NCBI GenBank assembly: GCA_017526745.1
Contig: JAFXQX010000039.1
Span: 1-64,000 of the forward strand
DNA: 64,000 nt
Source of the DNA: Lachnospiraceae bacterium
Lineage (GTDB): Bacteria > Bacillota > Clostridia > Lachnospirales > Lachnospiraceae
Direction: 5' to 3'
The notes beneath the pieces are model-generated. The model saw only the letters and a list, made by a program, of their open reading frames with translations, had not been told where the DNA came from and ran no database searches. Below are positions 17,028 through 25,746 of this stretch, piece by piece; positions within the stretch are counted from its first letter, which is position 1; the number at the start of each line of letters is the position of its first letter. Both the position numbers and the translations under genes were made by a program.

Positions 17028-19172
17028 ATGAAAAAAACCTATATTATCGTTGTCAACGTGATCATTATGGTCACTATACTGATCTTCGTTGTTCAATATT
17101 CCGGATATGAAAACAGGATATCTTACCAGAGACAGGTAGAACACTTCAAAGATACAACGGTCACCATGGAACAGGTGACCGAAAATTATCTGCAAAGTGA
17201 GCAGAGGATCTGCGACGTATGGGCGCAGTATATAAACAGCAGTCAAATGACGATGGAAGAGGCGGCTGATTTTATCCGCGCCTTGCATGTTCTGAATAAC
17301 ACTTCTGCACATCTGGTCGACGAAGACACGCTCTGCGGGCTGTCCACGCGTCCGAAACAGGGTACGGCGGACGATTATGAAGTCTCATATGACCGAGTGG
17401 ATCTTCTTGATAACACTGACTGGATCGATGAGATCGGCAGGTCGATCAACATAACCCGTGCTTACACCAATCCGATGAACGGCGAGCAGTCTCTGGCCTT
17501 CTGCAACCGCGTCACGCTGTACGATCCTGAAAAGAAAACGGGCAATCCGTGCGTGCTATTGCGCGTGATCCCCATTTCGGCGCTTGAACAGAAATGGGTA
17601 TTTCCGCAGATAGAACTGGCAAATGCCGGTCTGTCAATGATCGATGCCGACGGTGACTATATCCTCAAAGGATACAGTTTTAAGAACTCCAGTTTTTTCG
17701 AATTCTACAAATCATATAATCAGACTGATCCCGAAACGTCCGGCGAACTGTTCGGAAGGATCACTTCATCGACAGGTAATATTCCGATGACCGACTCACA
17801 CGGGCAGGAGTGCATACTCGCCTTTACACCCATATCGGCCACAGCGGGATGGACATTACTCGGACTTGTTCCGTCGAAGGATCTTATCGTGGATAATGAA
17901 AACTGGATGCTGTTCGGAGTTGTTTTTGTAGGACTGCTCGTACTGTTCTTCTTTGACCTGTTCTATATGCTCAAACTGAACAAGCATCTTCAGATCTCTG
18001 TCCGAGAAGCGGAGTCGGCCAATAAGGCAAAGACCGAGTTTCTTTCCACCATGTCTCACGACATCCGAACCCCGATGAATGCCATCATAGGACTTACGGC
18101 CATTACCGAGAAGAATCTGGATGATACCGAACTGACAGCCCAAAACCTGCGTAAGATCAGTCTTGCCGGCAATCATCTTCTGACCCTTATCAACGATATC
18201 CTGGATATTTCAAAGGTGGAGAGCGGAAAGCTGAAGCTTAGTCCCGCGGCTTTTTCCATTCTTGAAACGGTTGAAAACCTTGAAAGCATTTCCCAGCCGA
18301 TGGTCAAAGAAAAGAATATCGATTTTTCCCTCAATATAGGCCGGATGGAAAAAGAATACCTGTATACGGACCAGCTCCGTTTGAATCAGATATATATCAA
18401 TATCCTTTCAAATGCGATCAAGTACACGCAGCCCGGAGGAATGGTCAGTGTTGATCTTCGCGAGGAGGCAAGCGACCGGCCGGGATGTGTGCGGCTGACC
18501 TACGTTGTATCGGATACGGGTATCGGAATGAGCCCGGAATTTATGTCGGTCATGTATCAGCCCTTCTCTCGTCAGATAGACAGCCGGGTCAACAGCGTTG
18601 TCGGAACCGGCCTCGGGCTTGCCATCACTAAGCAGATGGTGGACCTGCTCGGCGGAACGATAGAATGCCAAAGCCGCCAGGGCGAAGGGACAACGTTTAC
18701 CATCATTCTCGATATCCCTGCAGCCGACAGACAGCGGGATGATATGAGGTTCGATCAGGTCGATGATTCCGAACTGAAGGGCATGCGGATCCTGGTAGCC
18801 GAGGATAACGATATCAACTGGGAGATCATCTCCTACATGCTGGGTACGTTCGGGATAACCACCGACCGTGCGGAAAACGGAAAGGTATGCGTCGATATGA
18901 TAAGTGCCGGGGGCGGGGATGCTTACGACCTGATATTCATGGATGTACAGATGCCCGAGATGAACGGCCTTGACGCAACAAGAGCGATCAGAAAGCTTGA
19001 AGATCCCGTGGCAGCATCCGTCCCGATAGTGGCAATGACGGCAGATGCATTTTCCGAAAATGTTACGGAGTGTCTCAATGCCGGAATGAACGGGCATATA
19101 GCGAAGCCCATAGATGAAAAACTGGTTATAAAGGAGATCCGCAGGATCAGGGAGGAAAAAAGACGATCATGA
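17028..19172 (+). CDS. Hybrid sensor histidine kinase with extracytoplasmic sensor
   Basis: 714 aa. Membrane segments at about 5-26 and 292-314 flank a 265-residue outside domain of Cache-like appearance. HisKA has the H-box STMSHDIRTPMNA (His344), HATPase_c has ILSNAIKYT, DTGIGMSPE and GTGLGLAI, and the C-terminal receiver has AEDNDIN, LIFMDVQMP (Asp639) and the lysine in HIAKPID. No DNA-binding domain. Its stop overlaps the start of a solute-binding lipoprotein gene (ATGA), so the two are translationally coupled. A ligand-loaded binding protein docking on the kinase is a reasonable inference; the downstream phosphoacceptor is unknown. Confidence 0.9.
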   Translation: MKKTYIIVVNVIIMVTILIFVVQYSGYENRISYQRQVEHFKDTTVTMEQVTENYLQSEQRICDVWAQYINSSQMTMEEAADFIRALHVLNNTSAHLVDEDTLCGLSTRPKQGTADDYEVSYDRVDLLDNTDWIDEIGRSINITRAYTNPMNGEQSLAFCNRVTLYDPEKKTGNPCVLLRVIPISALEQKWVFPQIELANAGLSMIDADGDYILKGYSFKNSSFFEFYKSYNQTDPETSGELFGRITSSTGNIPMTDSHGQECILAFTPISATAGWTLLGLVPSKDLIVDNENWMLFGVVFVGLLVLFFFDLFYMLKLNKHLQISVREAESANKAKTEFLSTMSHDIRTPMNAIIGLTAITEKNLDDTELTAQNLRKISLAGNHLLTLINDILDISKVESGKLKLSPAAFSILETVENLESISQPMVKEKNIDFSLNIGRMEKEYLYTDQLRLNQIYINILSNAIKYTQPGGMVSVDLREEASDRPGCVRLTYVVSDTGIGMSPEFMSVMYQPFSRQIDSRVNSVVGTGLGLAITKQMVDLLGGTIECQSRQGEGTTFTIILDIPAADRQRDDMRFDQVDDSELKGMRILVAEDNDINWEIISYMLGTFGITTDRAENGKVCVDMISAGGGDAYDLIFMDVQMPEMNGLDATRAIRKLEDPVAASVPIVAMTADAFSENVTECLNAGMNGHIAKPIDEKLVIKEIRRIREEKRRS

Positions 19173-20464
19173 AAAAACTGGTGTGCATACTATTGGCGGT
19201 GATGATGGTAACGAGCCTGACGGCCTGTACGGTACAGATACAGGAAGAGGCTAAAGCGCAGGGCTTTACGCCGCGCCTGGATGCTTCTGCCCACGGACAT
19301 ATACGCATTGCCGGCGGTTACGATAACTTCGAAGCCCTGGAAGCCGAATTCGACAGGTTCAGCGATCACTATCCCAATGTGGAACTGATGTATACGAAGG
19401 TCGATGACTATAACAATATGATCGGCACGGTTTTAAACGGAAACGATGCCCCTGACATCTATGTCAATTATTCCTGGATGTACGGGCGTGACCAGTATAA
19501 GGATGCCATCGAACATGCTGAGGATCTGGCCGATCCCTCGCTTGGTCTTGACACGGACTGCATCCGCAGCAATATCATTCTGAAAACGGATGATAAATCG
19601 CTTCCGATGGTACCGATATTTTCCAACACATACGGCATGCTCGTAAACAACAGCCTTTTTGAAAAAGAGGGACTGAGCGTCCCGAAGACCTATGAGGAAC
19701 TGGTAAGCGTATGCGGCAGTTTTCGCGATAAAGGATATAAAAACCCCATGATGGGATTTTCCAAAGAGGAGACTACATCGCTGTTTACCCTGGTGAGCTA
19801 CCCCTTCTTCTGCGAAAATGTTGCGGATGATAAAGATGCCGTTAACAAGCTTAACGCTATGGATCCTTCGGCGGGAGAGTATATGAGACCCACTCTTGAG
19901 AAGATGAATCAGTTCATTAAGGACGGATGCGTTGATCTTGGTGAGTGCGATACTATCGAGAACAATTACGATGCGGTGATCCTCCGCTTTTTTGAAGGCG
20001 ATGTGCCGATGATGACCTGCTCCGGAGATACGGTGTCCGGAACAAAGAAACGTGAGAGCCGCTCCGAGGCATTCATTGCAAATCCCTTCGAGTACTCCTT
20101 TGTCCCGATCCCGATGTCAAAAGGGGGCGCAGTTTTTCTTGATATGTCGAACCTGCAGTTTTCCGTCAATAAGGACAGTTCCGAACTTGATATTGCCAAT
20201 GAGTTCATGCGTTTTCTGATAACACCGCAGGAACTTAACGAAATTGCACAGAATAAGGGACTTATGTCTCCGACGAAGGATCTGTCATTTAGCAGCATGT
20301 ATGCGGCATTCGGAGATGTTCCGGAATCGGGGATCGTTTCACCGGAAGAGATCGGATTGACCGATGATGCGCTCATACAGTTCAGACAGGCAGTTTTCCA
20401 TGTCGGAACGGGTGATATGACAATAGATGAGGCGATAGCCGCTTACGGCTCGTTTTCGCAATAA
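19169..20464 (+). CDS. Extracellular solute-binding lipoprotein (family 1, sugar-type)
   Basis: 431 aa with signal peptide and lipobox L-T-A-C (Cys20). The family-1 fold is visible: GHIRIAGGYDNFEALEAEFD at the start, then NGNDAPDIYVNYSWMYG and VPIFSNTYGMLVNNSLFEKE, the last two typical of ABC sugar-binding proteins. No permease or ATPase gene is nearby; instead it is coupled to the hybrid kinase upstream, so it may act as a sensor subunit rather than in uptake. The 3' end overlaps a convergent GGDEF remnant by about 22 bases. Confidence 0.88.
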   Translation: MKKLVCILLAVMMVTSLTACTVQIQEEAKAQGFTPRLDASAHGHIRIAGGYDNFEALEAEFDRFSDHYPNVELMYTKVDDYNNMIGTVLNGNDAPDIYVNYSWMYGRDQYKDAIEHAEDLADPSLGLDTDCIRSNIILKTDDKSLPMVPIFSNTYGMLVNNSLFEKEGLSVPKTYEELVSVCGSFRDKGYKNPMMGFSKEETTSLFTLVSYPFFCENVADDKDAVNKLNAMDPSAGEYMRPTLEKMNQFIKDGCVDLGECDTIENNYDAVILRFFEGDVPMMTCSGDTVSGTKKRESRSEAFIANPFEYSFVPIPMSKGGAVFLDMSNLQFSVNKDSSELDIANEFMRFLITPQELNEIAQNKGLMSPTKDLSFSSMYAAFGDVPESGIVSPEEIGLTDDALIQFRQAVFHVGTGDMTIDEAIAAYGSFSQ

Positions 20465-20767
20465 AACGTGTAGGTTTTCTTTCCGCTCTTTTTGGAACGG
20501 TACATTGCTTCGTCTCCGGTCTTTCAACTCGTAATAATCGTCACCCAGTACGATCTCCGTCGCATGCCTTATCTTTTCGTCGGCAGAAAGCGCAGCGTCT
20601 TCATCTGTCAGTTTTACATCTTCCAGAAGTTCCGGATAGTCTGTATACCCTTTGGCCTCGATAACAAGACGCATGGCGTAGTATTCCAGATCCATGAGCT
20701 TGACGGAGTTGTCCATTGCGGACCGAAGCTGCGAATATGCGGCAGCTGCCCAGCTGTCTGTTTCCAT
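20443..20767 (-). pseudogene. GGDEF protein remnant, internally deleted and frameshifted
   Basis: An N-terminal piece starts with ATG 20767 (METDSWAAAAYSQLRSAMDN, on to VLGDDYYELK). Around 20505 the reading must shift by one base to give TGDEAMYRSKKSGKKTYTFY and a stop at 20443-20445, which is the invariant C-terminal end of GGDEF domains (ADxAMYxxKxxGKNxY). The roughly 150-residue GGDEF core, including the active site, is absent. Deletion of the core plus a frame change leaves no function. The unshifted frame continues as a spurious 142-aa ORF deep into the neighbouring gene. Confidence 0.7.
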
Positions 20768-20839
20768 AATAATAATCCACGCGGCATTATATCACAAAAC
20801 AGTACAATTGTATTATAATACCTGAAGGAGGAGATAAAA

Positions 20840-21676
20840 TTGTTTTCCGAAGGACATCTGATATGGATCGGCCTGTCGATCCTTATGATAATCATCGGAC
20901 TGGCGGCCTGCCGCATCCGCAGGCCTTCTCTCAGATCGTTGATGAAGTCGGCTCTGTACATCGGCATTGCCTCAGAGGTCATCAAGGTTTTTTCCGTGGC
21001 GCAGATCGTTCCGGTTGCGGATACCGTCATAAGGGAGGAAGGCGGAAGGATCACAGTCGATTATGTCGTAAGCGCCGGTTATACTCCGTATATTGCCATG
21101 GAACACATGCCGCTCGAACTGTGCTCGCTCTACCTTGTGTTTATGCTCCTTTGCATCGCACTTCGGGACGGAGGATGGAAAAGAGGACTGTATGCGGTCA
21201 TGTATGCATCCGGCACGATAGGCGGACTGATGGGCATATTCTTTGCCTCGATCTCCAATGATTTTTCAACCGTTGCACAGTATTTTGCGTCTGCGAGAGT
21301 GTGGCAGTATTTCATCTATCATTCGATGATCGTGGTCGTCAGTCTGTACCTGGGATCTTCGGATGAGGCCGCACTGCGGTTTGCCGATCATAAAAAGGCG
21401 GTTATCGGATTAGTCCTGTTGGACATACCGACCTTTTATCTGAATTCGGTACTGTCGAGTGAGATCTATGTAAACGACAAACTTGTCGGGGTCAGTCACA
21501 GGATCAATTATTTCTCTTCATATGTCAGTCCTTTCGGAATGAACTCGCCGGATAAACGCGCATGGCTCATCTATCTTGTGATAAGAGCGGTTTTGGCATA
21601 CCTGTTCATAATCGCGGCCTTTTCTGTCTGCGGTATCAGGGAAAGACTAAGACGGAGGCAAAAGGATAATGTCTGA
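20840..21676 (+). CDS. YwaF/TMEM164-like membrane protein
   Basis: 278 aa with seven hydrophobic segments. EHMPLELCSLYLVFM corresponds to the PLHLCS motif of the YwaF (TIGR02206) family, and an early FSEGHLIWIGLS to its N-terminal F-x-x-x-H. TTG 20840 is used as start, with AAGGAGGAG at 20825-20833; no ATG fits. A TATAAT hexamer lies at 20814-20819. TMEM164 in animals is a lipid acyltransferase, but the bacterial function is unknown. Its stop overlaps the next gene by 8 bases, so it heads the operon 20840-24342. Confidence 0.75.
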   Translation: MFSEGHLIWIGLSILMIIIGLAACRIRRPSLRSLMKSALYIGIASEVIKVFSVAQIVPVADTVIREEGGRITVDYVVSAGYTPYIAMEHMPLELCSLYLVFMLLCIALRDGGWKRGLYAVMYASGTIGGLMGIFFASISNDFSTVAQYFASARVWQYFIYHSMIVVVSLYLGSSDEAALRFADHKKAVIGLVLLDIPTFYLNSVLSSEIYVNDKLVGVSHRINYFSSYVSPFGMNSPDKRAWLIYLVIRAVLAYLFIIAAFSVCGIRERLRRRQKDNV

Positions 21677-22379
21677 TATAACGGATATCGATCTTATAGA
21701 GAAGAGATTTGAACAGCGGTATAAAACGAAGAAGAAGTTAAATCTTGTGATCTGCGCCGTTATAGCGCTGCTGGGTACCGCATCTGTCATGTTCATCTTC
21801 GATTTCGATAATGACGGACTGTATACTTTCCGGTGGATGACCGTTGACGGGACACTGTATACGACCATCATCTCCTATATCTGCTTTTTCGTGAATATAG
21901 TGGAGATCAGAAAATATACCGAGCTTACATCAAGAGCGGTCTATTACATGAGGCTGTCGTCCGCTGTTGCGGAGGGACTGATCATAACAGTCGTGCTCAT
22001 CAGCCAGCTTCCGTTTACGGATGAGCATATGCATATATTCAGATTCGATATGTTCAACATGCATATACTGATCCCGCTCCTGACGATCCTCTCATTTATC
22101 ATGAACGATTCCCCGATCGGTTTCATCAACCGCATTAAGCGCTTAAACGGAACGTGGTTCATAACGGTTTATGCGGTTGTCATAGTATCGTTCATACTTG
22201 GCGGGACGATCTCAGATGACATGATCCCGTACGAATTCCTTGATATCGTTAATATGTCGGCAGGCGAGATAATCGGATGCCTTCTGGTCATATATACGAT
22301 CGGGTATTGCTTTTCCAATCTTTTGTACAGGCTTAACAAAAAGATATCATTCAGGATGCTAAGGGTTACCGGACGATGA
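21669..22379 (+). CDS. Pr6Pr-like membrane protein
   Basis: 236 aa with six hydrophobic segments. YTFRWMTVDGTLYTTIISY and FNMHILIPLLTILSFIMND match the pattern of Pr6Pr/FAR-17a-type proteins (F-YFT--SN-- then H---P---). Basic N-terminus (FEQRYKTKKKL) suggests cytoplasmic N. Overlaps the YwaF-like gene and, by four bases, the PfkB gene. Function unknown; pairing of two lipid-enzyme-like membrane proteins with a sugar kinase and aldolase is unusual. Confidence 0.7.
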   Translation: MSDITDIDLIEKRFEQRYKTKKKLNLVICAVIALLGTASVMFIFDFDNDGLYTFRWMTVDGTLYTTIISYICFFVNIVEIRKYTELTSRAVYYMRLSSAVAEGLIITVVLISQLPFTDEHMHIFRFDMFNMHILIPLLTILSFIMNDSPIGFINRIKRLNGTWFITVYAVVIVSFILGGTISDDMIPYEFLDIVNMSAGEIIGCLLVIYTIGYCFSNLLYRLNKKISFRMLRVTGR

Positions 22380-23509
22380 AAAAGAAAACGATAGTAGCGG
22401 GACACATATGTCTTGATATCACTCCCATGATCCCGGACAGGAAGACAGATCATATCGGGGATATCCTGTCTCCCGGAAAGACGGTAAATGCAGGTGCGGC
22501 GGATATACATACCGGAGGTGCGGTCGCAAACACCGGACTGGCAATGAAGATCCTCGGCGCCGATGTCAGTCTTGCGGGAAAGATCGGAGATGACGAGTTC
22601 GGTGACATGATCGAAAAGATCATGGACGGATACGGCGTATCGGAAGGACTGATAAGAAGTCCCGGCGATCACACATCATACTCTGTCGTGATCGCGGTCC
22701 CGGGGCTTGACCGTATATTCATGCATTATCCGGGAGCGAACGATACGTTTTGCTATGACGATCTGCAGACGGAAGAAATAAAAGAAGCCGCCTTGTTCCA
22801 TTTCGGATATCCTTCGATAATGAAGAAGATGTATGAGGATGACGGTGCGGAGCTTGTGCGTATCATGAAGAACGTCAAGTCGATGGACGCAGCAACAAGC
22901 CTTGACCTGAGTGCGGTCGATCCCGAAAGCGAATCCGGAAAGAGCGACTGGGAGCGGATACTGTCCGACACTCTGCCCTACGTTGATATATTTGCCCCGA
23001 GCATAGAAGAGCTCATGTTCATGCTGTGCAGGAGCCGGTATGAGAGCATCAGCCAAAATGCACGGGAAGATGATTTTACATCCCATATAGACATCAAAGA
23101 GGATGTGATCCCTCAGGCGCAGCGATGCATCGATATGGGTGCGAAGATCGTTCTCATCAAGTGCGGTGCAAGAGGTATGTATTATATGACTTCAGAACGC
23201 GAAGGGATACTTAAGGTCGGATCAAAGCTCGGGCTCGATGCCGCGGCGTGGACACAAAAGAGCGCCTTTGTGCCAAGCTTTGTTCCCGACAGGGTATTAT
23301 CGGCAACGGGTGCGGGAGATACGGCAATAGCAGCGTTCCTGACATCGATATTAAAAGGGTACGGGCCTGCTGACTGCGCAAAATATGCCGCTGCTGCGGG
23401 AGCGCTGGCGGTAAGCGAATACGATGCGCTGTCCGGCCTGAAAAGCTTTGAAGAGATAGACCGTATGATAAGGAACGGGTGGAAGCAAAGAGGTGATGAC
23501 CGATGTTAG
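22376..23509 (+). CDS. PfkB-family carbohydrate kinase
   Basis: 377 aa. The PfkB signatures are present: GHICLDITPMIPDR at the start, HTGGAVANTGLAMKILGADV (signature 1) and LSATGAGDTAIAAFLTSILK (signature 2, catalytic Asp315). It phosphorylates a sugar or nucleoside; the exact substrate cannot be read off. A class II aldolase follows with a 7-base overlap, so the natural scheme is phosphorylation of a ketose or its phosphate and then cleavage. No sugar permease lies in the operon. Confidence 0.88.
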   Translation: MKKKTIVAGHICLDITPMIPDRKTDHIGDILSPGKTVNAGAADIHTGGAVANTGLAMKILGADVSLAGKIGDDEFGDMIEKIMDGYGVSEGLIRSPGDHTSYSVVIAVPGLDRIFMHYPGANDTFCYDDLQTEEIKEAALFHFGYPSIMKKMYEDDGAELVRIMKNVKSMDAATSLDLSAVDPESESGKSDWERILSDTLPYVDIFAPSIEELMFMLCRSRYESISQNAREDDFTSHIDIKEDVIPQAQRCIDMGAKIVLIKCGARGMYYMTSEREGILKVGSKLGLDAAAWTQKSAFVPSFVPDRVLSATGAGDTAIAAFLTSILKGYGPADCAKYAAAAGALAVSEYDALSGLKSFEEIDRMIRNGWKQRGDDRC

Positions 23510-24342
23510 TCAATCTGAATGAGATACTGATCCCGGCAAAAGAGAAGAGGTATGGTGTCGGTTTTTTCAATGCGGTAAATGTCGAGATGGCACGTGCCGT
23601 GATAGAGACTGCAGAGGAGATGGATTCGCCCGTCATCATAGGCACTGCGGAAATACTTCTTCCGGTTACGGAACTTGTAAATGTTGCAGACTATCTCATA
23701 CCTATGGCAAAACGTGCATCCGTACCGGTCTGCGTGCACTACGACCACGGACTGACGTCCGAAAGGTGCATGGAGGCTGCGGATCTTGGATTCACATCCA
23801 TCATGTATGACTGTTCAACTCTTGCATACGAAGAGAACATAAGCGAGCTTGCCCGCATGACAGGGATATGTCACAAAAGAGGGATCACGGTCGAAGGTGA
23901 ACTCGGTCATGTCGGGGACAATGAGGGAGACGGTAAACTTGAGCGCCCGGAAGACTTCTACACGGATCCTGACCAGGCGGAGGATTACGTGAAAAGAACA
24001 GGTGTTGATGCACTTGCGGTCGCGGTCGGTAATGCTCATGGAGATTATAAGTTTCCTCCCAAACTTGATTTTGACAGGATCAGGACAATAGCTGCCCGCA
24101 CCGGGATCCCCCTTGTGCTTCACGGCGGGAGCGGTCTGTCCGATGGGGATTTTACGCGGGCGGTCAGTGAAGGGATATGCAAGATAAACATATTTACCGA
24201 TATCGATAAAGCGGGAAAAGAAGGGATCAGAAGAGGCCTTGATGAAGGGGCTTCGAGTGTGTGCGGCCTTATCCCCTATGAGACAGAGGCAATAAAAGAG
24301 GTCGTCCGGAACAAGATCAGATTGTTCGGATCGGGAAGATAA
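23503..24342 (+). CDS. Class II ketose-bisphosphate aldolase
   Basis: 279 aa, the usual length of tagatose/fructose-bisphosphate aldolases. Catalytic Asp81 and zinc ligand His82 are in VHYDHGLT, the other zinc ligands in VGNAHGDYKF and LHGGSGLSDGDF. It cleaves a ketose 1,6-bisphosphate into two triose phosphates in the cytoplasm. Together with the overlapping PfkB kinase it would complete tagatose-6-phosphate- or fructose-1-phosphate-type catabolism. FBA versus TBA specificity is not decidable here. Confidence 0.9.
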   Translation: MLVNLNEILIPAKEKRYGVGFFNAVNVEMARAVIETAEEMDSPVIIGTAEILLPVTELVNVADYLIPMAKRASVPVCVHYDHGLTSERCMEAADLGFTSIMYDCSTLAYEENISELARMTGICHKRGITVEGELGHVGDNEGDGKLERPEDFYTDPDQAEDYVKRTGVDALAVAVGNAHGDYKFPPKLDFDRIRTIAARTGIPLVLHGGSGLSDGDFTRAVSEGICKINIFTDIDKAGKEGIRRGLDEGASSVCGLIPYETEAIKEVVRNKIRLFGSGR

Positions 24343-24355
24343 CAGAGGTAGAGTC

Positions 24356-25159
24356 ATGGCCCTTGCAGGTGTTGTTAAAACAGATGATTTTGAAATGGAT
24401 TATTGTACGTTCGGAAAAGGAGACAGGATATTTGTGATCATTCCGGGCCTTTCCGTACAAAGCGTTATGGGGTCAAAGGATGCCATTGAAAAAGCCTATG
24501 AGTTGTTTGGGAATGATTTTACCGTTTACGTTTTTGACAGGAAGCGCAGCATCCCTGAAGGATACTCGGTAAGTGATATGGCTGATGATACGGCAGCTGC
24601 GATGAAACAGCTCGGGCTCGATGGGGCATACATCTTCGGTGCATCGCAGGGCGGTATGATCGGGATGATGCTCGCCATAAAATATCCGGAACTTGTTTCA
24701 AAACTCGCCCTCGGCTCCACATCATCGCATGTTCATCGCAGCCAGCAGAAGGTGATAAAGGAGTGGATACGACTGGCCCAAAACAAAGACAGTGCGGGCC
24801 TTTATGATGAATTCGGGAAGGAGATATATCCTCCGGATGTTTATGAACAGTTCAGAGATTCTTTTGCCGAAGCGGCCAAAAGTGTGACGGACAAGGATCT
24901 TGAAAGATTCGTGATACTTGCTCGTGCCGTTGTGGATTTTAATATCACCGGGCAGCTTAAAATGATCGACTGCCCCGTCCTCGCACTCGGAGAGTTTGAT
25001 GATGAGGTGCTGGACAGCGATGCGACCATGGAGATCGCGGAAAATCTCGACTATCGCTCCGATTTTTCCCTTTATATGTATAAAGGGTACGGACATGCCG
25101 CTTTCGACACCGCCCCGGACTATAAAAAGAGACTCTATGATTTCTATATGAAACCATGA
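24356..25159 (+). CDS. Alpha/beta hydrolase
   Basis: 267 aa with the nucleophile elbow FGASQGGMIGMM (Ser97), acid region around VLALGEFDDEVLD and late histidine in YGHAAFDTAPD, so the catalytic triad looks complete. No signal peptide, hence cytoplasmic. GAGGTAGAG precedes ATG 24356, 13 bases after the aldolase stop, so it is likely the last gene of that operon. Substrate unknown. Confidence 0.85.
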   Translation: MALAGVVKTDDFEMDYCTFGKGDRIFVIIPGLSVQSVMGSKDAIEKAYELFGNDFTVYVFDRKRSIPEGYSVSDMADDTAAAMKQLGLDGAYIFGASQGGMIGMMLAIKYPELVSKLALGSTSSHVHRSQQKVIKEWIRLAQNKDSAGLYDEFGKEIYPPDVYEQFRDSFAEAAKSVTDKDLERFVILARAVVDFNITGQLKMIDCPVLALGEFDDEVLDSDATMEIAENLDYRSDFSLYMYKGYGHAAFDTAPDYKKRLYDFYMKP

Positions 25160-25165
25160 TATAAT
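25157..25165 (+). promoter_or_regulatory. Possible extended -10 promoter
   Basis: TGATATAAT fits an extended -10 (TGnTATAAT) at the end of the hydrolase gene, about 60 bases before the start at 25225. No -35 is visible. Confidence 0.35.
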
Positions 25166-25224
25166 CACTTGTAATCCCTTGTCACCCCGTAACAGCAGAT
25201 CTTTCTTTGGCAGGAGATCATAAA

Positions 25225-25746
25225 ATGTTCAATTCCCCTGATGAGGTTAACCTTCGTCGTTATACGGACAATCTGGCCGGCAGCGGTGCAGCAGTCATAC
25301 TGTTCGGGATCTGGAGCGCAGTCAGGCTTTTTATGCAGATCACCATGGACCGGACTGCATACGAGGATATCATCGAAACTGTGGGTATAACCGACTATAC
25401 CCCTGAGTTCCTTAATCTTGTCATATTCTTTATCCTGTCGTTCTTTGCGTTGAGCATCATGCTGCTTCACCTTTGCGTAGGAGTGGCTGCGATCCGGTAC
25501 AGCAGGGGCAGAAGTGTCAGAAGAACTTACCTGCTGTTTGTTGCCGTTGTTATGATCTTTATGTTTGTGGGGATCCGGGGTAATTTCTTTGACGCAAAGA
25601 CAGATCAGTATGTTTTTAAGATGACCGCATTAGCCACATCGATAGTTGACATCACAATGATATTTGTCCTTTTTGATATCATCTTTTCTTCGATCATGAT
25701 CGGAAAGCTCCGGAAGAATGTCGGACCGGGATTAAGGAGCATATAA
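25225..25746 (+). CDS. Four-helix membrane protein, unknown
   Basis: 173 aa. ATG 25225 has AGGAG upstream; the TTG at 25207 overlaps it. Hydrophobic segments lie at about 20-40, 65-90, 100-120 and 140-165. No family recognised. It ends on the A of the next gene's ATG, so it is coupled to the REC-GGDEF-REC-HD-GYP gene and may be its membrane partner. Confidence 0.65.
   Translation: MFNSPDEVNLRRYTDNLAGSGAAVILFGIWSAVRLFMQITMDRTAYEDIIETVGITDYTPEFLNLVIFFILSFFALSIMLLHLCVGVAAIRYSRGRSVRRTYLLFVAVVMIFMFVGIRGNFFDAKTDQYVFKMTALATSIVDITMIFVLFDIIFSSIMIGKLRKNVGPGLRSI

Noticed and set aside
16413-17312. 299-aa minus-strand frame across 16.4-17.3 kb
   Set aside because: Runs antisense through the 144-aa gene and the kinase N-terminus; no recognisable domain, His/Arg/Cys-rich shadow composition.
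20339-20767. 142-aa minus-strand protein overlapping the solute-binding gene
   Set aside because: Only its first two thirds look coding; a one-base shift restores the conserved GGDEF C-terminus, so the long unshifted frame is an artefact of the frameshift.
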